A stretch of DNA of 64,000 nucleotides from Pempheris klunzingeri (taxonomy: Eukaryota; Chordata; Actinopteri; Acropomatiformes; Pempheridae). The position numbers and the translations under genes are program-made. Numbering within the stretch: position 1 is the first letter of the stretch; each line of letters begins with the position of its first letter. Of this stretch, positions 41,296 through 51,837 are shown piece after piece. Below the pieces are notes generated by a model that made no database searches, was not told the DNA's origin, and saw only the letters and a program-made list of their open reading frames with translations. The stretch lies in NCBI RefSeq assembly GCF_042242105.1, contig NC_092029.1, positions 21,376,885 to 21,440,884 on the forward strand, read 5' to 3'.

Positions 41296-43160
41296 CTCTC
41301 TGTCTTCCTATCTGCTCTCCGTCCTGTCTATGCAAAGGCCGGCTAATGACACTCTTTCAGATGGCTTGCCTGCTGCGTATGTGTGTCTGTGTGCTGGCCA
41401 CATTTGAAAAAGATCTTCCTTCCTCTTCCTCTGACAAAAGAATCAGTCCAGTCAGCACAGCTGTCTATCTGCTGCCTCTTTTCCCCAGCAAGTCCCGATT
41501 AATCCCAGCGTCATGCTGCACAGCGCAGTCTTGGCCTGTGCTCTCCTCCACCACTCCTCTTATTCTCGCTTTATTGACCTATTCACTGTTTCTCCCTCTC
41601 TTCTGCCTCTTACATAGTCCTATTCTTCTCTCTGTTCCTTCTTTCACTGTGATCTTTTCTTTCTCCTCCCACTCCTCCTCTGGCCTGCTCTCTTGCCTCT
41701 AAATCTCCACCCCTCCGCTCCATCATTGTTTTCTCCCAGTTTTCTCTTCTCTTTTCCTTCTGTTTCAGTCTGTCTTTCTCCCTCTCTGTGTCTGTGTGTC
41801 TCTGTCTCCTCCCCTTTCCCCCCCCCCCCCCCCCCTCTCTCTCTCCATCCTCAGTCTTTTCACTGCTGTGTAACAGAGAGTGACATGTTTGGCAGTTCGT
41901 CTGCTCTCTCCTCTCATAAGGAATTACTGTCCTGACCTACTTCCACATGCTGCTGCTGCCACATCTACATGGTTGTGGAACAATTTGTGTTACTGACTGC
42001 CAAACACCAGCCTCACTGAATGGACACAATTTAAGATATCTGAAAATACATTGTTTGACTAGCGATCTAAAATGAGTTTTTTTTTAGAGCTTTTCAAAAT
42101 GTCATCGTTAGTCTTTCAGTATAGTTGACATCATTTTGTAATTGAAAGCTCCACTTAAGGGGCTCCACTTAAGGGCGGCTGTGGCTCAGAGGTAGAGTGG
42201 CTCGTCCACCAAGTGGCAGATCGGCAGTTTTGATCCCCTTTTTCAAGTCCAAGGCAAGACAGTGAATCCCAGCCTGCTTCTGAAGCATAGCTTTAGTTTG
42301 TCTCCTCCTGCATGAATGTCCTGAGGGTGTGATGTAAAAGTTCTTTGAGTAGTCAAAATGTCTAGAAAGGTGCCACACAAGTACTAACAATTTACTTCGG
42401 CTTCTAGGCTGGAATAAGTAAATCTTCATGTTTAGCAGTACCATTATTGATATCAGCACTGACACTGGGCTGTTAGTACTACACATTTCTCTGCATTCAC
42501 TACAACAAGCACCTTGTTTTGGTATGTTTTAGACCCAGCGGTCTCACCAATCCTTCCACAGAAAACTGTGAACTGTGAACACAAGATCATACAAGGTCAC
42601 TAGCTACCAAGTACACTACCTACCTAGCAAGAAATGTCAAAACAATTAAAACACAGAAGAAGAGGCAGAAACCCTTTAGAAGCTCTCTTTGTAAACCCTG
42701 ATGTCATGACACTGACCCAGTGGGGTCCTGACAGCGGTCTGTCTGTTGATGGTTTCGGTACTTGATTCCAATCTCAGCTAATGGACAAAACCCTCTATGT
42801 CAGCAAATGGAAAAGCAACTACCTCGAAGTCTCTTATCAGTGTCACACTCCATTCAGTTAATCTGTCTTGTGAATTCCCTAAAAATATTCCCAGCAATGA
42901 ACAGCATTGTACATATAAAGACAAATCCAGATCGTATTCTTAAAGCAGAACAAATGATTACACATTATTTAACACATAACACAAATATGTTAGGTACCTG
43001 CAGCATCCAACTTTTTATTGGAGGACTTTACTCATCTTCCCCTATGAGGAGAGTTCCCAACCTTTTCAAAGAGCTTACTTGCACAACCAGATAGTTGGAT
43101 GATGTTGGTCTGAAAGTAATGCATACTGTGACACATTCTTTCACTTACAGGGAAGAGTAA
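40396..43160. other. Gene-free stretch with simple repeats
   Basis: It holds a (CA)n run at 41256-41293, a pyrimidine-rich tract from about 41.5 to 41.85 kb with a 16-C run at 41819-41834, and the SINE at 42.17 kb. Frames through the pyrimidine-rich tract are compositional artefacts. Confidence 0.5.
42173..42390 (+). repeat. tRNA-derived SINE, plus copy
   Basis: The tRNA-like head GGCGGCTGTGGCTCAGAGGT with A box TGGCTCAGAGG and a degraded B box (GCAGTTTTGATCCCC) is followed by CAAGGCAAGACAGTGAATCCC. The body ends near TCAAAATGTCTAGAAAGGTG and ACAATTTAC. It is the same family as the copy at 36.3-36.44 kb. Confidence 0.75.
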
Positions 43161-43170
43161 AGTATATGTG

Positions 43171-43891
43171 CATGGGCGTGGTAGTGGGGGGAAAAGTGGA
43201 CCTGACTACCCAGGGCCCGAGTAGGGAGAGGGGCCCATGAAAATCCTGATATATATATCTATTTTTTTGTGATGTTTTCATTTCGAATGAATTGGGCCCT
43301 CCAATTAATTGGTGTCATAATTTATTTCAAATATATTGATAACATCAACTGAGAGAATGAACTTTATGTCAAAGTCCTCCCAACATATTGGACATTCTGG
43401 GGGCCCCCTCTTGGAGGCGCAAAATGGTTTAGTCCGCCTGACAGCGACCGGCGACAAGTGTAACGTCAGTGAGTCCAGATTGAATGACCTGGGGGCTAGA
43501 CATCATGCTGCCCAAGGAGCACAAGTCGGGGTATCAGAAGAGGAAAGAAAAAGAAAGAAGGCAGAATGAGGGGAGGCAGTGGCAGCTGTTGACTGCTTTC
43601 TTTCCCAAAGGTGAACCGAGTTTGCTTGTTATGCAAAGTCCAATTAACTTACGTTGGTATGTTGGTTCATGAGGGAGAGACAGAGAGAGAGAGAGAGAGT
43701 AGCGAGAGAGAGAGAGACAGAGAGAGAGAAACCATCACAACACTTGACACATTATAAATCAATATCTGATTTTTTTATTTTTAGATTATTTTTTCTCTTT
43801 ATCTTTAGTTGTCATGGTAATAGGCTCCACTGGGATGGGGCCCACTGACATTGAGAGTGTACAGGGCCCAGAATTTGGTGCTACGCCCCTG
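43171..43891 (+). mobile_element. Defective hAT transposon with intact 8-bp target duplication
   Basis: The 721-bp element is flanked by the perfect direct repeat TATATGTG at 43163-43170 and 43892-43899; an 8-bp duplication is the hAT hallmark. The termini are imperfect inverted repeats: left CATGGGCGTGGTAGTG, right GGTGCTACGCCCCTG, with GGGCCC blocks further in at both ends. A short frame near 43.50-43.61 kb (HKSGYQKRKEKERR, LLTAFFPKG) resembles the N-terminal region of hAT/ZMYM1-like transposases. No catalytic domain remains, and a purine-rich GA repeat at about 43675-43730 lies inside. Confidence 0.85.
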
Positions 43892-43950
43892 TATATGTGC
43901 AACACAAACTGTTGTTTTAGGTTTATGGGTTTTGTGCATATTAAACAAAT

Positions 43951-43955
43951 GAGAT

Positions 43956-44022
<67 letters not shown>
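43951..44022 (+). repeat. (CA)n/(TA)n compound microsatellite
   Basis: More than 30 CA units followed by ATATATAT, running directly into the inverted-repeat element at 44023. The TA part resumes on the far side of that element (44472-44530). Confidence 0.95.
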
Positions 44023-44468
44023 CACTGATTCTTGAGAGTTGGGACAAAACATGTCCTACATAGAAAAGTCTAATTTATATTAAAAATCAAGAAATTCATC
44101 ATGATTGACATACTTACAAAGTTAAATCTAAAAGAACTGTGTATACCTATGTGATTTTTTCGCACACATTTTTATCTTTAGATAAAAGATAGACTATAAA
44201 ATTTGAAAATGAAGATATTTAGAAATCTGAGTTGTCAGAATAGTGTGAAATCACAACTTAAGTTTACATATTGTATTTTATTACATATCAGTGTATACTT
44301 CTGAGTGTGTCTGATGGAGTTGACACAAATCAAGGTCAAAAGGGAAACATGTTTATTTGTCCAAAAAATGTTTTTATTTAGAAACTTAGAAGACTTTTAT
44401 CTACAGAAATATATAACTCTAAAAAAAATTATTTTTAAAACCTGTTTTGTCCCAACTCTCAAGAATCA

Positions 44469-44471
<3 letters not shown>
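44023..44471. mobile_element. MITE with perfect 28-bp terminal inverted repeats
   Basis: Left repeat 44023-44050 begins CACTGATTCTTGAGAGTTGG; right repeat 44444-44471 is its exact reverse complement over 28 bp. The 449-bp interior is AT-rich with no coding frame. Both ends are flanked by TATATA, as expected if the element inserted at a TA dinucleotide in an existing TA microsatellite (mariner-like behaviour). The exact target duplication cannot be told apart from the microsatellite. Confidence 0.85.
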
Positions 44472-44518
<47 letters not shown>

Positions 44519-44530
44519 ATATATATATTA
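44472..44530 (+). repeat. (AT)n microsatellite
   Basis: About 20 AT units plus a short imperfect extension, the right-hand part of the microsatellite interrupted by the MITE. Confidence 0.9.
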
Positions 44531-44827
44531 GTGAGCTCTTGTGGTGCTGGTAGCTGTGTTTTGTTTTGTTACCCTTGAACAAAGCTGATCTAGATGAGAC
44601 AGCTGGTTTCTAATCTTTGTGCTAAGCTAAGCTAATTGGCTGCTGCCAGTAGCTTCACATTTACTTAACAGATATGGGTGTGTTATTGATTTTCATCTAA
44701 CCCTCTGCCAGAAAGTGAGTAAGCACATTTCCCAAAATGTGTAACTTTTTTTTAAAATAGCTGCATAAAACTTAAATAAAACACATTGAAAATACAACTC
44801 TCAAACCACCTTCTGTGGTGGTTTAAA

Positions 44828-44828
<1 letters not shown>

Positions 44829-44858
<30 letters not shown>

Positions 44859-45065
44859 TAGCACCAATTCATAACAGCGTTATCTCAAGACTCTTTCCAT
44901 AAAGAGCAGGTCTAGACCAAACTCTTTAATTAGAGAGAGACCCAACGATTCAGGAATTCAACATTAAGGATTCAAGAATCCCCACATGAGCAGCATCAGA
45001 TATTATATTAGGACACAGTGGAGGAAGAACTCCCCTTTAACAGGAAGAAACCTGGAACAGAAGCA
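44829..45065 (-). repeat. L2-like LINE 3' end with (TGAT)n tail
   Basis: It has the same sequence as 719-913, slightly longer: (CAAT)n on plus, then CTTTATTTATATAGCACC, AGACTCTTTCCATAAAGAGC, and GGAAGAAACCTGGAACAGAA at the 5' side. No coding part. Confidence 0.8.
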
Positions 45066-46380
45066 GGCTCAGAGGTGGGCTGTCATTTCATTTCAATCAT
45101 CATTTCAATCCATGTTTAATCCCTCTTGGATTTATTGAGGCTTTTTTTTAATATTGGAAAGCTATCCTCTGTGCCCAAGACACACTAAGTGACAAAGTAC
45201 AAATGAGGTAGTGGCATATCTTTGTTGTTTTCAAGAGATGCATTATGCAAATATGGCTAATGGTGCACGCTTCCTTGAAGGCATTCACAATGTTCCAGTC
45301 AAACTCAAAAAGTGAAGCCAGAGTTGTCTGATTCTCATTTTTAGAATACTATCTCACAAATATTAATCAAAACAACACCCCAATTCTGTGTTTAGCCTTT
45401 GAGGAAAACTGTGACATTTCTGGAAATACTTTTTATTTACTGAGGATCTTGTCATGCTTATGTCACTAAGATAGATTTACAGCTAGCTAGTCCGAAACAT
45501 TTCCCATTTAACAGAAGGCCCATGTATCTGACTGTTGTCCCACTGTCTTTTTGTCGTCTTGGCTGTCCTGAAAATCAAAACAAACATGTCTGATATTAGC
45601 TATTAGATATTAGGCAGTTTTAAGTCCTCCAATTTAAGGCTTACGCACTGTATGAGGTGCAATTAAATGCTTTACAACCCTACAGTATTAACATCCAATG
45701 AACTGGCTGATTAACTGAAAAAGAATGGCAATGCACACTACAGTGAACCAAACAACCAACCCTAGTGTTTATTCACAGAGCAATGTGCCTTTGGAGCAAT
45801 GGGTGTTTGTTTTTGGGATAATGGAGTTTTGGAATTAGCTTAGAAGCTTAGCTCAGCTTAGAATCACCAAGTTGTGGTTTTATGGGAGGTTGGCTTTTTG
45901 CACAGTATAAACAACTCAGAAAGAAGATGTAAATTGGTGTACTTAAGGGGTGATGGTAAATGTGTAGTGAGCCAGGCTAACTGTTTCTCTGTTTCCAGTC
46001 TTTGTGCTAAGCTAAGTCACTCGCTTGCTGGCTGAAAATTCTAATGTACCACTCTGACATGTGGGGGGTATCTGTCTCCTCATCGACTTCTCAGCAGGAA
46101 AGCAAATCACAGTGTTTCTAAAAATGTTAAACTATTCATTTAAAGGCTGGTCCTTTACGTTTGAGAGCTGAAAATGTCCGCAGTCTGAATAGCCGACACA
46201 GACATGTACACAACGCAAATATACTCTGCACACACAGTCACTAGACATGACTAACATGGATCGATGCCATAATCTGTGGACGCTACATTTCTCTGGGCTC
46301 TGTGACTTTGCAGATCTTGTGGCTCAGGAAGTTTCACACCCTGCTCTCACTGTCTGCTGAGGCTGAGGCTGTGTTCCCAC
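45066..46380. other. Gene-free stretch
   Basis: No exon, RNA gene or mobile element recognised. Several GCTAAGCTAA phrases (44.62, 46.01 kb) suggest an old dispersed repeat, but no boundaries are visible. Confidence 0.4.
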
Positions 46381-46599
46381 ACTTTGTATCAGGCTAGAGG
46401 GAGAGCTGAGGATTTTGCAGTGCTTCCTCTGATGTTAAAAAGAATTTTAAGTATAATTTGTGTACCCTCAAACTTTTTTTTAAAGCGAAGTGGAAGAGAG
46501 GCCACGGACAGCAAGGCTTATCCTATCTTACTATCTCGTGCTTACAGTGTGGCTTTCAAAGGAAAAATTGAACTTTTTTAGAGCCAAAAACAAAGTGGA

Positions 46600-46654
46600 C
46601 AGACATCTGGAGAATCTGTGTGCTGTTTACAACGTGTGACAGCAGCTTGTTCAG
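46600..46654 (+). other. Possible 5' untranslated exon end of the LRR gene
   Basis: The sequence ends in a near-ideal donor, TTCAG|GTAAGT, with the GT at 46655. The start-codon exon of the LRR gene has an acceptor (CTCTGCAG at 48429) just 5 bases before its ATG. Joining the two would give a 1.77-kb intron in the 5' UTR. The upstream boundary is unknown, and the link is inference from site strength and position. Confidence 0.35.
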
Positions 46655-47249
46655 GTAAGTCGCAACTCCGCAGAAGGAAAACCATCCATCCGTCCTTTTC
46701 TTTTTCTAATTTGGATGAGCTTTAAAAGTCCAGTGGGAGAAATCAAACACACCTCAAACAATATCAGGTATTGATGTTGAAAAGCTGCTCCTTGTTTCAA
46801 AGTGTCACTGCAGTGTGTGGGCACTTGATTTGCTGCTCTGCTTTCCTTCTGATATTTTCACAAGATGGGCTCAGCACATGGTGGCCTTTAAAGCGAGTCG
46901 AGCTGTGGATCAATCTCAGATTTCTACCTCCTTGTGTGTAGATGAAATATTTTGGCAAATACTATTAAGAAACACTACGTTTTGAAAAGCATTTTGAGAG
47001 TATGATGACAGTATCTTTTGCCTACCACGATACATTTTCGCATGACAGACAATTGCATGATGTTAAAATCAATAACTTCTCAAAGCCGGAAATCACTGGT
47101 CACATCAAAACGTCATGAGGGGCCATAAATATTCATGCACATACCGATGATCAATTGGAATTTAAGGTTTTCCCATGATTATAGAAGTGTGGCTGTTGAA
47201 GTATTAAATGCATATCTCAGCCTTTTCCAGGGAAAAGTGGGCTTTTTTT

Positions 47250-47405
47250 AAAGACTAGCTTTTGCCCTTTATTGGATTGAGAATAATAAAGAGCAGACAG
47301 GAAATAGGGCCAAGAGAGGGGGGTGCGACACACAGAAAAGGGCCCAGGAGGGTGCAGTAAGGATGCACTCAGTCGTCCTACCAGCTGAGCTAGAAGGGCA
47401 AAAAC
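47250..47405 (-). repeat. Second tRNA-related SINE type
   Basis: On minus it begins CTTCTAGCTCAGCTGGTAGG, with a perfect A-box match TAGCTCAGCTGG. GTGCGACACC-type sequence and CTGTCTGCTCTTTATTATTC follow, and the copy ends AATCCAATAAAGGGCAAAAG. The B box is not clear. It differs from the SINE at 36.3 and 42.2 kb. Confidence 0.55.
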
Positions 47406-48434
47406 TGGGCTTTTTTGTACTGTTACTGAAGAAAAACATGCCCTGCTCCTCTTAAGATAATCATACAATCTTAATAATTAAGATAATAATAATAATAATG
47501 TCAGATGTATCACTTGTACTGCTTTATTAGCAGAAAGTCATTATGTATTTGACTATAATACTGCATTTATGTTTATGTTCTGATGTATCATTAATAATAA
47601 TAATTAGTAATTTAATCCAGCCATCCATCCATCACTCACAGGGGGGAATGTCTTACCCCTAGTGGTGCAGTAATGTTTTTATGAGTAAGGCTCCATATAT
47701 TCTTTATGAAAGCCATACATGCACATACAGTATGAGAGCAGGCAGGTGGCACTATCCAAATTCCTATTACCTGTACCACACTGTATGGCTGATGAATAGT
47801 TGGTGGCAGTGACAGACAAAGAAAGCATAGAAATGCACTGGACAAGGCAGAGTAGAGGACAGCAGTAGCTGACAGGCAAACCGTTTTCAGATCATGTCTG
47901 GCTTTGCAGTTGTTTTATGTGTAAGAAAAATGAACTCCACAGGGTACCTTTGAGTAACATTTGGGATGGACCAAAGGACCTAGATAACTCCTCCACAACT
48001 GTACTGCCTGCATAGATTTTGATAGATCATGCACTCCACTTCAGTTACTTATTAATATTTGACTGTACGTTCAGACCCAGCTGCCATTTTAGCAGTAATT
48101 GGAAGACAACATTCTAGCAGACAAGGTGGTCCAGTCATATTACACAATCATGGTATTTCATGGTCCTCAGCATTCAGCTATAAGTAATTCAAGCTTTTAG
48201 AGGGCATCTTCATTCCAGTATGTGAGAGTCTTTGGTATACACACAAAAGCACAAAAGCTCATACGTGCTAAAAAAGTACATTTGGTGGAAATTCCTGTGG
48301 AATACCAGGATGTCAAGTCCTGGAATTTAACTCCAACTCAGAATTCCAGTCAAAACAACTAGAACCTCTTTCTTAATGTTAATACTATATGAAGACTATC
48401 TCTTTCTCTGTACGCCCTCTACTCTGCAGGGGAG

Positions 48435-51400
48435 ATGCAGCACTTAGTGTGGTTGATGTTGGTGATCTTATGGATGGTGCAGGCTGTGCACGGCTGTCCT
48501 GGTGTCTGTAAATGCACCAGGAAGTCTGGTCCAGAAAAGTCAGAGGTCAACTGTCATAAGAGGGGTCTTCATGCCATTCCCTCCAAATTGCCCCCTGATG
48601 CCTGGATCCTTAAACTAGGCAAGTACCTCAAGGTTAATCCAGTCGTCCCTAAGATTGTAGAGACGTTCTAGACACTTGATAATTTATTTTACATTTTCTT
48701 TAAGTAAAGACAAGAATTGTGGGGTATAACTGGTTTGATAGCCAACTTTCTTCCTGCTATCTAAAGGTGAAAATGGTATCACAGACCTGAAAGCCGGTGC
48801 TCTGAGATCAATTCCAAAGATTGAGAGTATCAACCTGGAACGAAATGCCATCAAGTCCATCCATCCCCAGGCCTTCTCTGGTGCAAAGCGACTGATGCTC
48901 CTCAATCTCTATGGCAACCACATCACCAACCTTCCACCAAGGGGATTCAAGGTTAGAGGAATAGATTACATGTACAGCAATCACACTGCAGTAATCTGAC
49001 TCAAAACTGTTGCTCTTTCCATGTTTCTAGGACCTACTGAACCTTCGCTTCCTCATGCTGGGACAGAACCAGATTGGCATAATCAAATCTGACATGTTTG
49101 CTGGATTGAGGAATTTGTCAGACTTGGACCTTCCTCTCAACGCACTGACAACACTCCCAGCTAACAGCTTTAAGCCTCTGATTGCCCTCAAAGTTCTGGA
49201 TCTTTCGCTGAATCGCATCCACAGGATCTCTCCTAAGGCCTTCACAGGACTCGGACAGCTCATGTTCCTCAACTTAGACAATAACAGGTCACATCACATT
49301 TGACCTTTGGTGGATACCTCTATAAACCAAGCAATGACAAACCTAGTGCACTTAGCAATGCCATAAGAGGATAGATTTTCTAGTGCTGGTATGTGCCATG
49401 ACATGAGACTCCTATCCCAGGAATACTGGACCACTCCACTATCCCTGCATACATCTTGAATGATATTGCAGTACATTAATTACATCCATGTGACTTTTAT
49501 TTGCATGGTTGGTGTGCAGTTTAAAGTTGTAGATGGGCATGTGGTCAATCCTGTTGATATATGACCGTCACCACCATCTTTCCCTAAACCTACCAATTTG
49601 TTTGAAACTGGGTATAGATACTCAAAATATTTAAGGTTTCAACCAAAATAACCCATTACCAAGTAGAACTGAAACTTGTCCAATCAAATGATACCTGCAT
49701 TTGATCCTTTGGTAAACAGATTTAGAAAAAAAGATTTTGTACGGGGTGGTGTGGTGGTTAGCAGTATTGCCTCCAGGTTCAAATCCAGGTTTGAACCTTC
49801 TGTGTGGGGTTTGCATGTTCTCCCCGTGCTTGCGTGGGTTTTCCCCTGGTACTCCAGCTTCCTCCCACAGTCCAAAGCAGGTTAGGTTAATTGGTAGTTC
49901 TAAAATTGCCCGTGAGTGGTTGTCTGTCTCTGTGTGTTGGCCCTGTGATTGGCTGGCGACCAGTATAAGGTGTACCCCCCCTCTCGCCCACAGTCAGCTG
50001 GGATTGGCTCCAGCTCCCCCCGCAACCCAGACGGATAAGCGGTATAGATTATGGATGGATGGATGGATGGATTTTGTATGGGTGCAAAGCATTCTTCGAT
50101 TTAATTTGACGCGTGAATGGCCCACTACTGCAGCTGCTACATCCCATACAGTTTGTGCTGGTGAGACTGAGAGTGGTGTGTGATGAAGCTGGCAGTTCAG
50201 TGTGCCGAGATTCCACCAAAATGTTAAAAAATATGGCTCATGCCTGCTCATCTGATGAAAATAAATGCATAAAATGTGGAAGGATTATCTCAGGAAAAAT
50301 ATTATATACATAATATATATTCATATACATAATAATATATATACATATATTATTAACATGATAAACCACCTCATCAAACATGGAGAAAAGGTATAGAATA
50401 AAGTTGTCTATTGGTATCGCTATCACTTTAAGGGTACAGGTATCATATTTATTTTGCGATACCCAGTCCCATCATTAGATATAATTTATTTTCCATAACC
50501 ACAATCATTCTCTAATCTTTAACCTAATTGCACTTGCCCTGCATAGTTAATGTTGAAATAGTCATTTTTAAAAGTTGGTATGGACTTGTTGTTCCACTGT
50601 TAGTCCTACGTGGGTTAGGACTAACAGTGGCACAACAAGTCCATTTAGCAGACAACCTCATTGAGTTTGTCCTTTGCTATGTTTTCTACATTTAGAAGAC
50701 AAGATACAACTTAGCGAGAAGAGTACATGTTATATTTTGTCCATTGAAATGATAAAACTAACATATTTACACCCATTCAGACACTGTAGCTGTACAGTAT
50801 ATTGATCTTAACTAAGGAATTCTGACTCTCTTTCCTTTCCAGCCTGAAGACTGTTCCTGCTGGAGCATTCAGCTCGCTACGATCTCTGGAGATGCTGGTT
50901 TTAGACAACAACCTTCTGTCAACACTGAGCCCGTCAGCCTTGAATGGCCTGGCTAGCTTGCAGGTAACAGAGTATCCTGGGTATATTCACAAAGAGAAAG
51001 CAAGATGAAAAACTCTGATACAAACAGTTTCATGTGTCCACATATGGGTCATTTTTCTGGATGCAGTGGTAGCTAATGTCAGTATGTTAGTACAGTTAGG
51101 TTGCTGTACCACCATGCATTTCACATGTACTTGAATTCAGCCACCTCTCGTATTTAGTGAATCTGTCCACTGAGGCTGCATTACTCTATTATATTCCACA
51201 AAACTAAATGTGCTGAATATCGAACCAGGAACTCTACCTGAGGAACAACGAGCTGGAGCACCTGCCACCTGATGCGTTCAGGAACATGGCCAAGCTTTCT
51301 CAGCTGGCTCTCAGTGGAAACCGCCTGAAGACAGTGGATGGAAACATGTTCACCCATATGCCTGGTAGGAGCAGCCGCCTGCATTTTCACTGTCCCATTT

Positions 51401-51693
51401 TTACAGAATAAAGGAGTTACTCATAATAGCAGTGGTACAATGACTATATTGTTGATTGATGCCAGCATAATTCACTTTTTCGTATTTATTTCTGACCCCC
51501 TGAAGACCTGAAGAAGCTGCACCTCCATAACAATCCATGGCAGTGTGATTGTAACATAATCCCCTTGCTGCAGTGGATGGGGCAGACCAAGGCCAAACTG
51601 TCACCTCAGGACACCCTAAGGTGCATGAGTCCTCTGGAGCTCCGAAACAAGAGCTTCTCTAGCCTCCAAGCCAACAAGCTGCTCTGTGCCTAA
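48435..51693 (+). CDS. Secreted leucine-rich-repeat protein (small LRR, LRRNT and LRRCT capped)
   Basis: Coding exons 48435-48618, 48767-48951, 49031-49287, 50843-50963, 51229-51364, 51506-51693 join in phase to 356 residues. Residues 1-20 are a signal peptide; an LRRNT cap follows (Cys21, Cys25, Cys27, Cys40). About ten LRRs of the LxxLxLxxNxL type fill 55-300, for example LMLLNLYGNHITNLP and LEMLVLDNNLLSTL. An LRRCT cap has NPWQCDCN (Cys308, Cys310), Cys334 and Cys355. No transmembrane segment or GPI signal follows; the protein stops after LCA. Size and build resemble chondroadherin or related extracellular LRR proteins, but I could not assign the orthologue, so no symbol is given. Such proteins usually bind other extracellular proteins. 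The first coding intron uses a GC donor (CTAG|GCAAGT). A polyadenylation signal AATAAA lies at 51832-51837. Confidence 0.88.
49741..50072 (+). repeat. Teleost SINE-like repeat in LRR gene intron 3
   Basis: It begins GGGGTGGTGTGGTGGTTAGC and has GTTTGCATGTTCTCCCCGTG, CTTCCTCCCACAGTCCAAAG, and GGCCCTGTGATTGGCTGGCG. It ends GGATAAGCGGTATAGA followed by (TGGA)n. It is the opposite-strand counterpart of the copy in ppil4 intron 12. Confidence 0.75.
50581..50643. repeat. 28-bp near-perfect hairpin in LRR gene intron 3
   Basis: Arm 50581-50608 begins TGGACTTGTTGTTCCACTGT; arm 50616-50643 is its reverse complement with one mismatch in 28. The 7-base loop is CGTGGGT. A transcript would fold into a 63-nt stem-loop. 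No protein or known RNA gene was recognised. Confidence 0.85.
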
Positions 51694-51831
51694 CCCCAGC
51701 AAACCTGGATGGTTCAGATTCAGCTAATTCAGCTAATTTTGCTCTAAACTGATTTTTCTACTCTGTATACTGGGCTAGTGTTTGTAGATGAACTTATTTC
51801 TTATATGTTTTTTCAAACCTGTAATGCAGTC

Positions 51832-51837
51832 AATAAA
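51832..51837 (+). terminator. LRR gene polyadenylation signal
   Basis: AATAAA 139 bp after the stop codon of the LRR gene, the first canonical hexamer downstream. Confidence 0.7.

Noticed and set aside
41346..41935. Ser/Leu/Pro-rich frames on plus
   Set aside because: Produced by a pyrimidine-rich tract; no signal of a real gene.
43786..44052. Frames coding VCVCVC and HTHTHT
   Set aside because: Translations of the CA microsatellite.
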